Below are positions 9,570 to 17,494 of a stretch of 64,000 nucleotides of DNA, in pieces (within the stretch, counting starts at the first letter, position 1; every line of letters begins with the position of its first letter). The notes below the pieces were generated by a model. The model saw nothing but the letters and a program-made list of their open reading frames with translations. It was not told where the DNA came from and made no database searches. The translations under genes were made by a program, and so were the position numbers. The DNA is from Bosea beijingensis (GTDB lineage Bacteria; Pseudomonadota; Alphaproteobacteria; Rhizobiales; Beijerinckiaceae). The stretch lies in the NCBI RefSeq assembly GCF_030758975.1, contig NZ_CP132359.1, positions 4,777,881 through 4,841,880 on the forward strand, given 5' to 3'.

Positions 9570-11777
9570 TTATCCGATCGCGGGGGCCGGGGCCGGTGCG
9601 GTAACAGTGGCGGTGCGGGCCCGCCGGCCGAGCTTGCGCTCGCCGACGAGGAACTGGATGAGCACGATCCCGAGCGCCATGAAGACGATCAGCACCGAGG
9701 AATAGGCGATGGCGAGGCCGAATTCGCCCGCCTCGACGCGCCCGACGATATAGGCGGTGGAGAGATTGTACTCGGCCGAGACCAGGAAGATCACGGCGCT
9801 GACCGCCGTCATAGAGCGCACGAAGGAATAGACCAGCGCGGAGACCAGTGCCGGCTTGAGCAGCGGCAGCACCACGCGCCAGAGCGTGGTGAAGCTGCGG
9901 GCGCGCAAGGTCGTCGAGGCCTCGTCCAGGCTCTTGTCGATCTGCGAGAGGCCGGCGATGCCGGAGCGCACGCCGACCGGCATGTTGCGGAAGACGAAGG
10001 CGATGACGAGGATCAGGCCGGTGCCGGTGATCTCGACCGGCGGCACGTTGAAGGCGAGGATATAGGCGACGCCGAGCACCGTGCCGGGAATGGCGAAGGA
10101 GAGCATCGTCGCGAATTCGAGCCCGGCGCGGCCGCTGAAGCGCTGGCGCGTCAGCAGATAGGCGGTGAGCAGGCCGATCACCGCCGTCAGGGGGGCCGAG
10201 ATCGCGGCGACCTTCACGGTGGTGAAGAAGGACGGCCAGGCCGAGCCCTGGAAATAGAGGCCGTTGCTGAAGTCGATCGAGAAGCCGGTGAGATAGTGCT
10301 GCAGCGTCGGCGTGTAGTCCCGACCCATATTGCGGACGAAGCCGCCGACCAGGATGACGATGTAGATCACCACCGTCAGCGCGACCCAGGGCACGATCAC
10401 GGCGGCGGAGAGCCAGGTGATGCGACGCGGCAGCGGCGTCGGCAGGCCGGCATCGCCCTTGCCGGTGACGGTCGTGTAGGACTTGTCGCCGAGCCAGCGC
10501 TGCTGCACCCAGAAGGCGCCCAGCGTGAAGGCAAGCAGCACGATGGCCAGCACCGCCGCCTGCCCCTGATTGTAGGAGGCGCCGACCACGGCGAAGAATA
10601 TCTTGGTCGAGAGCACCTCGAAATTGCCGCCGAGCACCAGCGGATTGCCGAAATCGGCCATGCTCTCGACGAAGCCGAGCAGGAAGGCATTGGCGATGCC
10701 GGGCCTGAGCAGCGGCCAGGTCACGGTGCGGAAGGTCTGCCAGCGCTTGGCGCCGAGCGTCTGCGAGGCCTCCTCGAGGCTGGGCGAAATGCCCTGCACC
10801 ACGCCGATCAGAACGAGGAAGGCGATCGGCGCGAAGGCCAGCACCTGCGCCAGCAGCACGCCCGGCAGGCCGTAGAGCCAGCGCGAGCGCGGGATGTCGA
10901 ACCACTCGTAGAGCAGGGTCGAGACGGCGCCGGCGCGGCCGAAGAGCAGGATCAGCGCAAGGCCGATAACGAAGGGCGGGGTGATGATCGGCAACACCGT
11001 CAGCGCCCGCATGACGCGCTTGCCGGGCATCCCGGTGCGCAGGATCAGCAGGGCGCAGGCGAGACCGAGCAAGGTGGTGATGACGCCGCAGAGCACGGCC
11101 AGGATCAGGGTGTTCCAGGCGACGCCGCAATTGACGTTGGCGCTGAGGCAGCCCAGCCCCCAGATCGAGGAATCGAGGAAACGCTCGATGAAGGCGGAAG
11201 GCGCGAAGGCGCCGTTCTGGTCGACCAGCGCGCTCTTCAGGATGATCGCGACCGGGAAGAAGATGAAGATGCCGATCAGCAGGACGACGAGACCGATCGT
11301 CGAGGTCGTGAAGAGGTCGCCGCGGCAGACGCCGCGATAGGCCAGACCGTGGCAGAGCAGGAAGAGCAGCGAGAGCAGCGTCAGGAAGGCGCCGCCGCCG
11401 ATACCGCGCTGGGAGGCTCCGGCGCCGCCGAGCAAGGCGGCGAGCCAGGAGATGCCCTGATCCTTCAGCACGATCGAGAAAGCCTGGGCGAAGAACAGGG
11501 TCATCCCGAGCAGGCCGGCCCAGAGCAGCACTGTCGCGGTGCGCTGGCGGTCGGCACTGCCCCAGAAGAGCGTCGCAGCGGCGAGCGCGACACCGATCGG
11601 CAGGAGCCAGGGCGCCTGACCGGAGAGGGCGAGCGCCAAGGCGCTGCCAGCCTTGCCGAACGGATATTCGGCGAGCCAGGCCCAGTTCGTCAGGCTCATG
11701 CCCTCGACAAGGTACCAGGGCATCAGCGCATAGCCGAGCCAGCCGATCAGCAGCACGAGTCTCGTCGCTGGCGCCAT
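9570..11777 (-). CDS. ABC transporter permease, fused double-domain (FbpB/AfuB type)
   Basis: 735 residues carrying two complete MetI-like permease domains in one chain, as in FbpB/AfuB. The two EAA-type loops are visible as SPSLEEASQTLGAKRWQTF in the first half and DKSLDEASTTLRARSFTTL in the second. About 14 or more hydrophobic segments are predicted, with an N-terminal region of extra helices. It forms the membrane channel for the binding protein encoded upstream and the ATPase downstream. A palindromic repeat lies between this gene and the binding-protein gene, a common arrangement where the binding protein is made in excess. Substrate not proven. Confidence 0.9.
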   Translation of the reverse strand: MAPATRLVLLIGWLGYALMPWYLVEGMSLTNWAWLAEYPFGKAGSALALALSGQAPWLLPIGVALAAATLFWGSADRQRTATVLLWAGLLGMTLFFAQAFSIVLKDQGISWLAALLGGAGASQRGIGGGAFLTLLSLLFLLCHGLAYRGVCRGDLFTTSTIGLVVLLIGIFIFFPVAIILKSALVDQNGAFAPSAFIERFLDSSIWGLGCLSANVNCGVAWNTLILAVLCGVITTLLGLACALLILRTGMPGKRVMRALTVLPIITPPFVIGLALILLFGRAGAVSTLLYEWFDIPRSRWLYGLPGVLLAQVLAFAPIAFLVLIGVVQGISPSLEEASQTLGAKRWQTFRTVTWPLLRPGIANAFLLGFVESMADFGNPLVLGGNFEVLSTKIFFAVVGASYNQGQAAVLAIVLLAFTLGAFWVQQRWLGDKSYTTVTGKGDAGLPTPLPRRITWLSAAVIVPWVALTVVIYIVILVGGFVRNMGRDYTPTLQHYLTGFSIDFSNGLYFQGSAWPSFFTTVKVAAISAPLTAVIGLLTAYLLTRQRFSGRAGLEFATMLSFAIPGTVLGVAYILAFNVPPVEITGTGLILVIAFVFRNMPVGVRSGIAGLSQIDKSLDEASTTLRARSFTTLWRVVLPLLKPALVSALVYSFVRSMTAVSAVIFLVSAEYNLSTAYIVGRVEAGEFGLAIAYSSVLIVFMALGIVLIQFLVGERKLGRRARTATVTAPAPAPAIG

Positions 11778-11865
11778 GGTTGCCCTGCCCTCACATTTCC
11801 CGTCGGCCCGAACCGGTTGCCCCGGCTTTCACGGCCCAGCCCTTGTCTTGCGCCCGAACCTCCAG

Positions 11866-11963
11866 CGTCATCCCGGACGCAGCGAAGCGAAGTTCCGGGA
11901 GCCATGCCGGAGCGCATCCGGCGGAGGTTCAGGCATGGATCCCCGGTCAAGCCCGGGATGACG
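11866..11963. repeat. dispersed palindromic repeat, family A, copy 2 (inside the ABC operon)
   Basis: Inverted ends CGTCATCCCGG and CCGGGATGACG with internal GGAGGTTCAGGCATGGATCC, matching copies 1 and 3. It sits between the binding-protein and permease genes of one operon, where a folded RNA could stabilise the upstream mRNA or lower downstream expression. Confidence 0.85.
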
Positions 11964-12008
11964 GCGTGTTTCCGAGATGGCCTGGAAACACGCCGGAAAG
12001 ACGCAGCC

Positions 12009-13046
12009 TTACTTCGGCAGCGCCTTGACTTCCTTGTCCCACTTGGCGAGCAGGCGGGTGCGCTCGGCCGAGGAGCCGTATTTCACGAAGTCGTAGTTGA
12101 TCAGCTTCATCTGATCCATCTTCGGCGACTGCGCCGGCACCGGCGAAGCCTTGTTCGACGGCACCTGATAGGACTTCGCGGGAGCGGCGAGCGCCTGCGC
12201 GGCCGGGGTCAGGGCCCAGTCGTAGAACTTCTTGGCATTGTCCAGGTTGCGCGCGCCCTTGACGATCGACATCGAGCCGATCTCGTAGCCCGTGCCCTCG
12301 CAGGGCGCGACCGGCTTGATCGGATCGCCCTGCACGGCGAAGACCACCGCGTCATGGATGAAGACGATGCCGACGGCGGTCTCGCCGAGGCTCGCGGCCT
12401 TGGCCGGCGCGGCGCCCGACTTGGTGTACTGGCTGATGTTCTTGTGCAGGGCCTTGAGGTATTCGAAGCCCTTGTCCTCGCCCATGAGCTGGATCACCGT
12501 CGCCAGCAGGTTATAGGCCGTGCCCGAGGAATTGGGATCGGCGACCTGGACGTCGTCCTTCAGCTTGGCATTGAGCAGATCAGCCCAGCATTTCGGCTCG
12601 GGGATGCCCTTCGCCTTGATCTGGTCGGTGTTGAAGCCGAAGCCGAGCGCGCCGGCATAGATGCCGACCGAGCGCTGCTTGGCCGCCTTCCACTGGTCGA
12701 GCGCCCAGGGATGCAGCTCCTTGTTCTTCGGCGATTCATATTCCTGGGTCAGCCCCTCTTCCGCCGCCTGCAGATGCGGATCGCCGGTGCCGCCCCACCA
12801 GATATCGCCGCGCGGGTTCGAGGATTCGGCCTTGAGCTGGGCATAGATCTCGCCCGCCGACTTGCGGGTCATCGCGACCTTGATGCCGGTCTCCTTCTCG
12901 AAGGCGCTCGACATGGCGCGGCACCATTCCTCCTGGACGCCGCAATACATGACGAGCGAGCCCTGAGCGCGGGCCGGTGTGGCGGCGAAGGCCGCGGTGG
13001 CAAGCGCGGCGAAAAGCCCCGCCTTGAGCCATGATTTCGTCTGCAT
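12009..13046 (-). CDS. periplasmic ABC substrate-binding protein, AfuA-like (phosphorylated sugar/polyol or iron class)
   Basis: 345 residues with a signal peptide (LFAALATAAFAATPARAQ). The mature part opens LVMYCGVQEEWC and carries DIWWGGTGDPHLQAAEEG, SGTAYNLLATVIQLMGE, ISQYTKSGAAPA and APCEGTGYEIGS. From memory these match AfuA, the hexose-phosphate-binding protein once labelled ferric-binding, better than true FbpA: the tandem tyrosines that bind iron in FbpA are not seen. The ATG at 13046 follows a GGGAGG site; the longer upstream frame is not used. A 9-bp inverted repeat lies just upstream. The adjoining inositol-type genes suggest a phosphorylated polyol ligand, which is an inference. 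Confidence 0.85.
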   Translation of the reverse strand: MQTKSWLKAGLFAALATAAFAATPARAQGSLVMYCGVQEEWCRAMSSAFEKETGIKVAMTRKSAGEIYAQLKAESSNPRGDIWWGGTGDPHLQAAEEGLTQEYESPKNKELHPWALDQWKAAKQRSVGIYAGALGFGFNTDQIKAKGIPEPKCWADLLNAKLKDDVQVADPNSSGTAYNLLATVIQLMGEDKGFEYLKALHKNISQYTKSGAAPAKAASLGETAVGIVFIHDAVVFAVQGDPIKPVAPCEGTGYEIGSMSIVKGARNLDNAKKFYDWALTPAAQALAAPAKSYQVPSNKASPVPAQSPKMDQMKLINYDFVKYGSSAERTRLLAKWDKEVKALPK

Positions 13047-13063
13047 GTGAACCTCCCTGTTCG

Positions 13064-13119
13064 GATCTTTCGTTTCTTGTCGCTTGAGACGAAGCTGAGA
13101 TGAATTTTTGCGAAAGATC
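13064..13119 (-). other. intercistronic inverted repeat before the binding-protein gene
   Basis: GATCTTTCG at 13064-13072 and its exact complement CGAAAGATC at 13111-13119 can form a 9-bp stem with a 38-nt loop in the operon mRNA. It ends 18 bp from the binding-protein start. It could be a processing or stability element, or an internal operator. Confidence 0.45.
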
Positions 13120-13137
13120 AATGGACTATGGTGCTGG

Positions 13138-13920
13138 CTAAAGGATTCCGGTGATCTCCCGCAGCGGCTGGGCCAATCCCGGCGTGCAGCACAGGATCGG
13201 ATTGCCCTTGGCCATGCCCTCGCCCGCGAAGAAGTCGTTGATCGAGGCGCCGGCCTCGCCGGCGATGACGATGCCGGCGGCAACGTCCCAGGCGTTGATA
13301 TGGAGCTCGGCATAAGCATCACTCGAGCCATTGGCGACATGGCAGAGGCCGAGCGTGCCCGAGCCGCCGCGCTTCATCGCGGCGCCGGCCGTGTAGCCGC
13401 GCTCGATCACCTTGAGGTAGTTCTGCGCTGGAATGCGGGTCGACCAGCCGAGCTCAACCGAGGCGCGGGCGATATCGGCCGCGCCGGAGACCTTGATCGC
13501 GTCGCCGTTCAGCGTCGCGCCCGCACCGCGGCGGGCGGCATAAACCTCGCCCAGGGCCGGCGCCGCGACGACGCCGATCTCCGGCTTGCGGTCCGCCAGG
13601 AAGCCGATCGAGATGCACCAGTTGCGATCGCCATGGGCGAAATTCGCGGTGCCGTCGATCGGATCGAGAATCCAGACGGCGTCCGACGCCTGACCGCCGC
13701 CCTCCTCGCCGATGACGGTGTCATTCGGGAAGAGTTCCGAAAGCCGGCGGCGCAGGAAATCCTCGACCTTGCCGTCGGCGACGGTGAGCCAGTCCTGCGC
13801 GCCCTTCATGGTGATGCCGAGCGACTCGCGCCTGTTGAAATAGCCCAGCGCCAGATGGCTCGCCTCGGCCGCGAGGCCAAGCGCCGCATAATAGCGCAGG
13901 TCGCGTTCGGCCGGTGTCAT
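13138..13920 (-). CDS. inositol monophosphatase family protein
   Basis: 260 residues with the metal-dependent phosphatase motifs of the IMPase/FBPase superfamily: GEEGG near residue 71, DPIDGTANFAHG near 86 and WDVAAGIVIAGEAGA near 212. These supply the Asp/Glu ligands for the Mg ions and the catalytic Thr. It would remove phosphate from a polyol or sugar phosphate in the cytoplasm. The ATG at 13920 overlaps the stop of the upstream oxidoreductase (TGATG), so translation is coupled; a GTG at 13923 is an alternative. Close relatives also act on histidinol phosphate or PAP. The inositol-dehydrogenase neighbour favours inositol phosphate or a similar compound. Confidence 0.9.
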   Translation of the reverse strand: MTPAERDLRYYAALGLAAEASHLALGYFNRRESLGITMKGAQDWLTVADGKVEDFLRRRLSELFPNDTVIGEEGGGQASDAVWILDPIDGTANFAHGDRNWCISIGFLADRKPEIGVVAAPALGEVYAARRGAGATLNGDAIKVSGAADIARASVELGWSTRIPAQNYLKVIERGYTAGAAMKRGGSGTLGLCHVANGSSDAYAELHINAWDVAAGIVIAGEAGASINDFFAGEGMAKGNPILCCTPGLAQPLREITGIL

Positions 13921-14930
13921 CACTTGGCTCCCAGGTCGACGCGGACGGGCTTGCCGGTCTGCGCGGATTCGGTCGCGGCATCCGCGAGAATCTGCGCCTT
14001 CAGGCCGTCGAGCCCGGTCGGCGAGGCCGCTGCCTTGCCGTTGCAGGCGGCGATGAAGGCATCGAGCTCGGCGCGATAGGCAGCGGCATAGCGCTCCAGG
14101 AAGAAGTTCTGCACGGGATCGGCGCGGAAGCCCTGCCCGGTCGCGATCTCGACTGTGGTCTCATGGATATTGCCGGCGCGCAGCATGCCCTTGGAGCCAT
14201 GGACCTCGATGCGCTGGTCATAGCCATAGGTGGCGCGACGCGAGTTCGAGATCTGCGCGATGCGGCCCGAGGCCGTCTTCATGATGACGGCGGCGGTGTC
14301 GACATCGCCTGCCTCGCCGATCGCTTTGTCGACGAGAGCAGAACCCAGCGCGAAGACCTCCACCGGCTCCTCGGCCAGCAGGAAGCGCGCCATGTCGAAG
14401 TCGTGGATCATCATGTCGCGGAAGAGCCCGCCGGAGCGCTTGACGTAATCGACCGGCGGCGGCGAGGGATCGCGCGAGATCACCGTGACGATCTCGATCG
14501 CGCCGGCCTCGCCCGCGCGCAGGCGCTTCTCCAACGCCGCGAAATTCGGGTCGAAGCGGCGGTTGAAGCCGATCATCAAGGGCTTGCCGGACTTCTCGAC
14601 CGTGGCGAGGCAGCGGCGGATGCGGGCGGCATCGAGATCGACCGGCTTCTCGCAGAACACCGCCTTGCCGGTCGAGACAGCCTGCTCGATCAGGTCGGCA
14701 TGGGTGTCGGTCGGGGTGCAGATCAGCACCGCGTCAATCGCGGCATCGGCGAGGATCGCCTCGGTCGTCGTCGCCTTCGCGCCGGTAGCGGCGGCGAGCG
14801 AGGCGGCGGCCTCCGGCATCGCGTCGGTGACGGCGACCAGCGCGACATCGCCGCGCGCGGCGATGTTCAGCCCGTGGATGCGCCCGATGCGGCCGGCGCC
14901 CAGCAATCCGATCTTCATGGCCTTGGTCAT
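13920..14930 (-). CDS. Gfo/Idh/MocA family oxidoreductase, inositol 2-dehydrogenase-like
   Basis: 336 residues. The N-terminal Rossmann domain opens MKIGLLGAGRIGRIHGLN and carries the CEKP motif (VFCEKPVDLD, near residue 95). The C-terminal domain carries the substrate-site signature GGLFRDMMIHDFDMARFL near residue 165, with the Asp/His pair of IolG-type enzymes. It is expected to oxidise myo-inositol or a related cyclic polyol with NAD. It is the second gene of the operon: 52 bp after the SDR gene and coupled to the phosphatase gene. Other substrates of the family (scyllo-inositol, sugar acids) are possible, so the gene symbol is left open. Confidence 0.88.
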   Translation of the reverse strand: MTKAMKIGLLGAGRIGRIHGLNIAARGDVALVAVTDAMPEAAASLAAATGAKATTTEAILADAAIDAVLICTPTDTHADLIEQAVSTGKAVFCEKPVDLDAARIRRCLATVEKSGKPLMIGFNRRFDPNFAALEKRLRAGEAGAIEIVTVISRDPSPPPVDYVKRSGGLFRDMMIHDFDMARFLLAEEPVEVFALGSALVDKAIGEAGDVDTAAVIMKTASGRIAQISNSRRATYGYDQRIEVHGSKGMLRAGNIHETTVEIATGQGFRADPVQNFFLERYAAAYRAELDAFIAACNGKAAASPTGLDGLKAQILADAATESAQTGKPVRVDLGAK

Positions 14931-14982
14931 TCCCGTCGTCGCGTCTCTTTAGAAAGGGGCGGATGAGGCTCTCATCCGCCAG

Positions 14983-15783
14983 TTAGTCGTGTGCGCCCAG
15001 AATGGTCTGGTCGAAGTCGATGTTCGAGCCGGTCATCAGGCCGGATTCGGTCGAGGCGAGATAGGCGACCGCCTTGGCGACCTCGCGCGGATCGATCAGG
15101 CGACCGAAGGGCTGCGAGGCATTGGCCTCATCCAGCCAGCCGTCCTTGGCATCATGGCGCAGCTTCATGATCGCATCCTCGCCCGGCGTCGCCATCCAGC
15201 CGATATTGAGGCCGTTGACGCGGATGCGGTGCTTCAACAGGCCGTAGGCAGCATTCCTGGTGAGTGCGGCGAGCGCCGCCTTCGAGACGCTGTAGGCGGA
15301 GAGGAAAGGCTGGCCGCCATGGGCCGACATCGACTGGATGTTGACGACAGCGCCCGGGATATCCTGCCGGCGCATCAGATCGGCCGCATCCTGGATCAGG
15401 AAGAAGGGCGCGCGCAGGTTGACCGCCATGATGCGCTCGTAGAGCGCGGGCGAGGTATCGAAAATCGTGCCGCGATCAGTGTCGCCCGCGGCATTCACGA
15501 GAATGTCGAGATGGCCGAAAGCCTGTTCCGCCGCCGGGACGACCAGCCTGACCGCGTCGAGATCGGCGAGATCGACCTGATGGAAACGGGCATCGCAGCC
15601 CGCCGCCCGCAGGCTTTCCGCCACCGCCTCGCCACGCGCCGCATTGCGGCCGGTCAGCAGGAGCCCGCGCGCGCCGCGCGCTGCGAATTCGCGGGCAATC
15701 GCCTCGCCCAGCCCCTGGCTGCCGCCGGTGACGATGGCGACCTTGCCGTGGAGATCACGGCTGAACGAACCGGCTTGCGACAA
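14983..15783 (-). CDS. short-chain dehydrogenase/reductase (SDR)
   Basis: 266 residues with a classical SDR pattern: cofactor motif [11 protein letters not shown] near residue 20, NAAG near 93, and the catalytic Ser and YxxxK in [18 protein letters not shown]. The start is a TTG at 15783, chosen because a GGGAGG site lies about 8 nt upstream and no ATG precedes the nucleotide-binding motif. It is the first gene of the operon and directly follows the IolR-type palindrome. The likely role is oxidation of a polyol or its keto-product. The substrate cannot be read from the sequence. Confidence 0.88.
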   Translation of the reverse strand: MSQAGSFSRDLHGKVAIVTGGSQGLGEAIAREFAARGARGLLLTGRNAARGEAVAESLRAAGCDARFHQVDLADLDAVRLVVPAAEQAFGHLDILVNAAGDTDRGTIFDTSPALYERIMAVNLRAPFFLIQDAADLMRRQDIPGAVVNIQSMSAHGGQPFLSAYSVSKAALAALTRNAAYGLLKHRIRVNGLNIGWMATPGEDAIMKLRHDAKDGWLDEANASQPFGRLIDPREVAKAVAYLASTESGLMTGSNIDFDQTILGAHD

Positions 15784-15834
15784 AGACCCGCCTCCCGAGC
15801 GAATGGCAGGATTTTTTTAGTCCTCCCGCTAGTT

Positions 15835-15848
15835 GGAATAAACATTCC
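15835..15848 (-). promoter_or_regulatory. IolR-type operator palindrome GGAA-N6-TTCC
   Basis: The 14-bp sequence has GGAAT and ATTCC arms around AAAC, an exact GGAA-N6-TTCC. As I recall, this is the motif reported for the RpiR-family repressor IolR at myo-inositol genes of Sinorhizobium meliloti. It lies about 50 bp before the first gene of the SDR-oxidoreductase-phosphatase-ABC operon, a fitting place for an operator. No iolR gene is in the window. Confidence 0.6.
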
Positions 15849-16149
15849 ATTTTCGGCACGGACGAGTCAAGCGAACCGGCAGGCGCATCGACGCGGTGGT
15901 GAAAGATGCCGCGGAGCCGCTCGGCTTTCAGGAGGGCGGGCGTTTCCCGGAGCGCGTCTCAGCGGTGCAGGGCCGGTCTCGGGGGAGCCGTTCTCAACGG
16001 AAAGAAAACTGTCGTCTTCGTCGTACGGCCCGCATAAAATTGCCACAATTCCACTGAGTTCGGCACATTCATGCAAATGAAGCCATTTTAGGCAGCCACG
16101 CATCGCGGCAGACGCGCATCTGCCCTGCGCTGCACAGTTGACGCTTTCG
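15849..16149. other. gene-free stretch between two divergent transcription units
   Basis: About 300 bp separate the inositol-type operon (leftward) and the peptide-binding gene (rightward). I see no convincing reading frame with family resemblance or a ribosome-binding site. It presumably carries promoter elements for both sides. Confidence 0.5.
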
Positions 16150-16166
16150 TTGGCACATGGCTTGCT
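16150..16166 (+). promoter_or_regulatory. sigma-54 (RpoN) promoter
   Basis: TTGGCACATGGCTTGCT matches the -24/-12 consensus TGGCAC-N5-TTGC exactly, with GG (16152-16153) and GC (16164-16165) separated by 10 nt. Transcription would begin near 16177, leaving a leader of about 57 nt before the peptide-binding gene at 16235. Regulation by nitrogen status or another enhancer-binding protein is expected. Confidence 0.7.
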
Positions 16167-16234
16167 GGCCCCATCAACGAGAACACGGTGCGAAGGCGCC
16201 GGGGATAAATTTTGTTTAAAGGTGGAGGCATTCG

Positions 16235-17494
16235 ATGAAAGAACAGGAAATCCGCGGGCTCGTCGCGGATGTGAAGGAAGGCACGTTGTCGCGCCGCTCC
16301 TTCATGCAGAAAATGGCGGCGGTCGGCATCGCCGCGCCGATCGCAACCCAGATCCTGATGTGGAACGACGTCGCGCTGGCGAATGCGACGCTGCAATACA
16401 AGCCGACCAAGGCCGGCGGCGGCGGACCGCTCAAGATGCTGCTCTGGCAGGCCCCGACCCTGCTGAACCCGCATTTCGCCTCGGGTACCAAGGACCAGAT
16501 CGCCTCGCGCATCTTCTACGAGCCCCTCGCCGGCTGGGACAAGGAAGGCAATCTCATCCCGTGCCTCGCTGCCGAGGTTCCGACCAAGGCCAATGGCGGT
16601 CTCTCGGCCGACGGCCTGAGCGTCACCTGGAAGATCAAGCAGGGCGTGAAGTGGCATGACGGCAAGCCGCTGACCGCCGACGACGTCGTCTTCACCTGGG
16701 AATACGCCAAGGACCCGGCGACGGCCGCCTACACCACGGGCTCCTACAACAACATCAAGGTCGAGAAGGTCGACGAGCACACCGTCAAGGTGATCTTCCA
16801 GCAGCCGACGCCGTTCTGGGCCGACCCCTTCGTCGGCACTGTCGGCCAGATCCTGCCGAAGCACCGCTTCGGCGACTATGTCGGCGCCAAGTCTCGCGAA
16901 GCCCCGGACAACCTGAAGCCGATCGGCACGGGCCCCTACAAGTTCGTCGACTTCAAGCCGGGCGACGTCCTGACTGGCGAGCGCTTCGCCGATTACCACA
17001 TCAAGAATCAGCCGCATTTCGACACGATCGAGGTCAAGGGCGGCGGTGACGCGGTCTCGGCCGCTCGCGCCGTGCTCCAGACCGGCGAATACGACTACGC
17101 CTGGAACCTGCAGGTCGAGGACGAGGTTCTCAAGCGCATGGAGACCGGCGGTCGCGGCAAGATCAGCGCCGTGGCTTCGGGCGATATCGAGTTCATCATC
17201 CTGAACACGACCGATCCGTGGACCGAGGTCGATGGCGAGCGTTCGAGCGTCAAGACCAAGCACCCGACCCTGTCGGACCCGAAGGTGCGCGAGGCGATCA
17301 ACCTGCTGATCGACCGCGATTCGGTCCAGAAGTTCATCTATGGCCGCGGCGGCACCGCGACGGCGAGCTTCGTCAACGAGCCCAAGCAGTTCAAGTCGAC
17401 CAAGCTCTCGATCGTGGCGCCTTCGGCGAGCGGATGGGCGACGATCGACTTGATCAGGGCGAGGATGTTCTTGACCCGGTGGTTGAGCTCCTGA
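16235..17494 (+). CDS. peptide/oligopeptide ABC transporter substrate-binding protein, 3'-truncated
   Basis: A family-5 (DppA/OppA-like) periplasmic binding protein. The N-terminus has a Tat-type signal (SRRSFMQKMAAVGIAAP) cleaved near ALA. The family body follows: ASRIFYEPLAGWD, WKIKQGVKWHDGKPLTADDV, PIGTGPYKFVDFKPGD and DPKVREAINLLIDRDSV. A GGAGG site precedes the ATG. Relatives are about 550-600 residues. Here family-like sequence stops near residue 390 (KQFKSTKLS), and the last ~27 codons are antisense to bphP. The expected permease and ATPase genes (dppBCDF type) do not follow. The gene is probably non-functional, or the site is a misassembly. Confidence 0.8.
   Translation: MKEQEIRGLVADVKEGTLSRRSFMQKMAAVGIAAPIATQILMWNDVALANATLQYKPTKAGGGGPLKMLLWQAPTLLNPHFASGTKDQIASRIFYEPLAGWDKEGNLIPCLAAEVPTKANGGLSADGLSVTWKIKQGVKWHDGKPLTADDVVFTWEYAKDPATAAYTTGSYNNIKVEKVDEHTVKVIFQQPTPFWADPFVGTVGQILPKHRFGDYVGAKSREAPDNLKPIGTGPYKFVDFKPGDVLTGERFADYHIKNQPHFDTIEVKGGGDAVSAARAVLQTGEYDYAWNLQVEDEVLKRMETGGRGKISAVASGDIEFIILNTTDPWTEVDGERSSVKTKHPTLSDPKVREAINLLIDRDSVQKFIYGRGGTATASFVNEPKQFKSTKLSIVAPSASGWATIDLIRARMFLTRWLSS

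Noticed and set aside
9273..13034. A 1253-codon open frame on the plus strand
   Set aside because: It is antisense to the ABC ATPase, permease and binding-protein genes, has a skewed Arg/Gly/His/Gln composition, and crosses a palindromic repeat. It is a GC-driven shadow.
8487..13046. Plain iron(III) ABC transporter (FbpABC)
   Set aside because: The class fits, but the tandem Tyr of FbpA is not seen, AfuA-like motifs are present, and the operon holds inositol-type enzymes and an IolR-type box. Kept only as the alternative.
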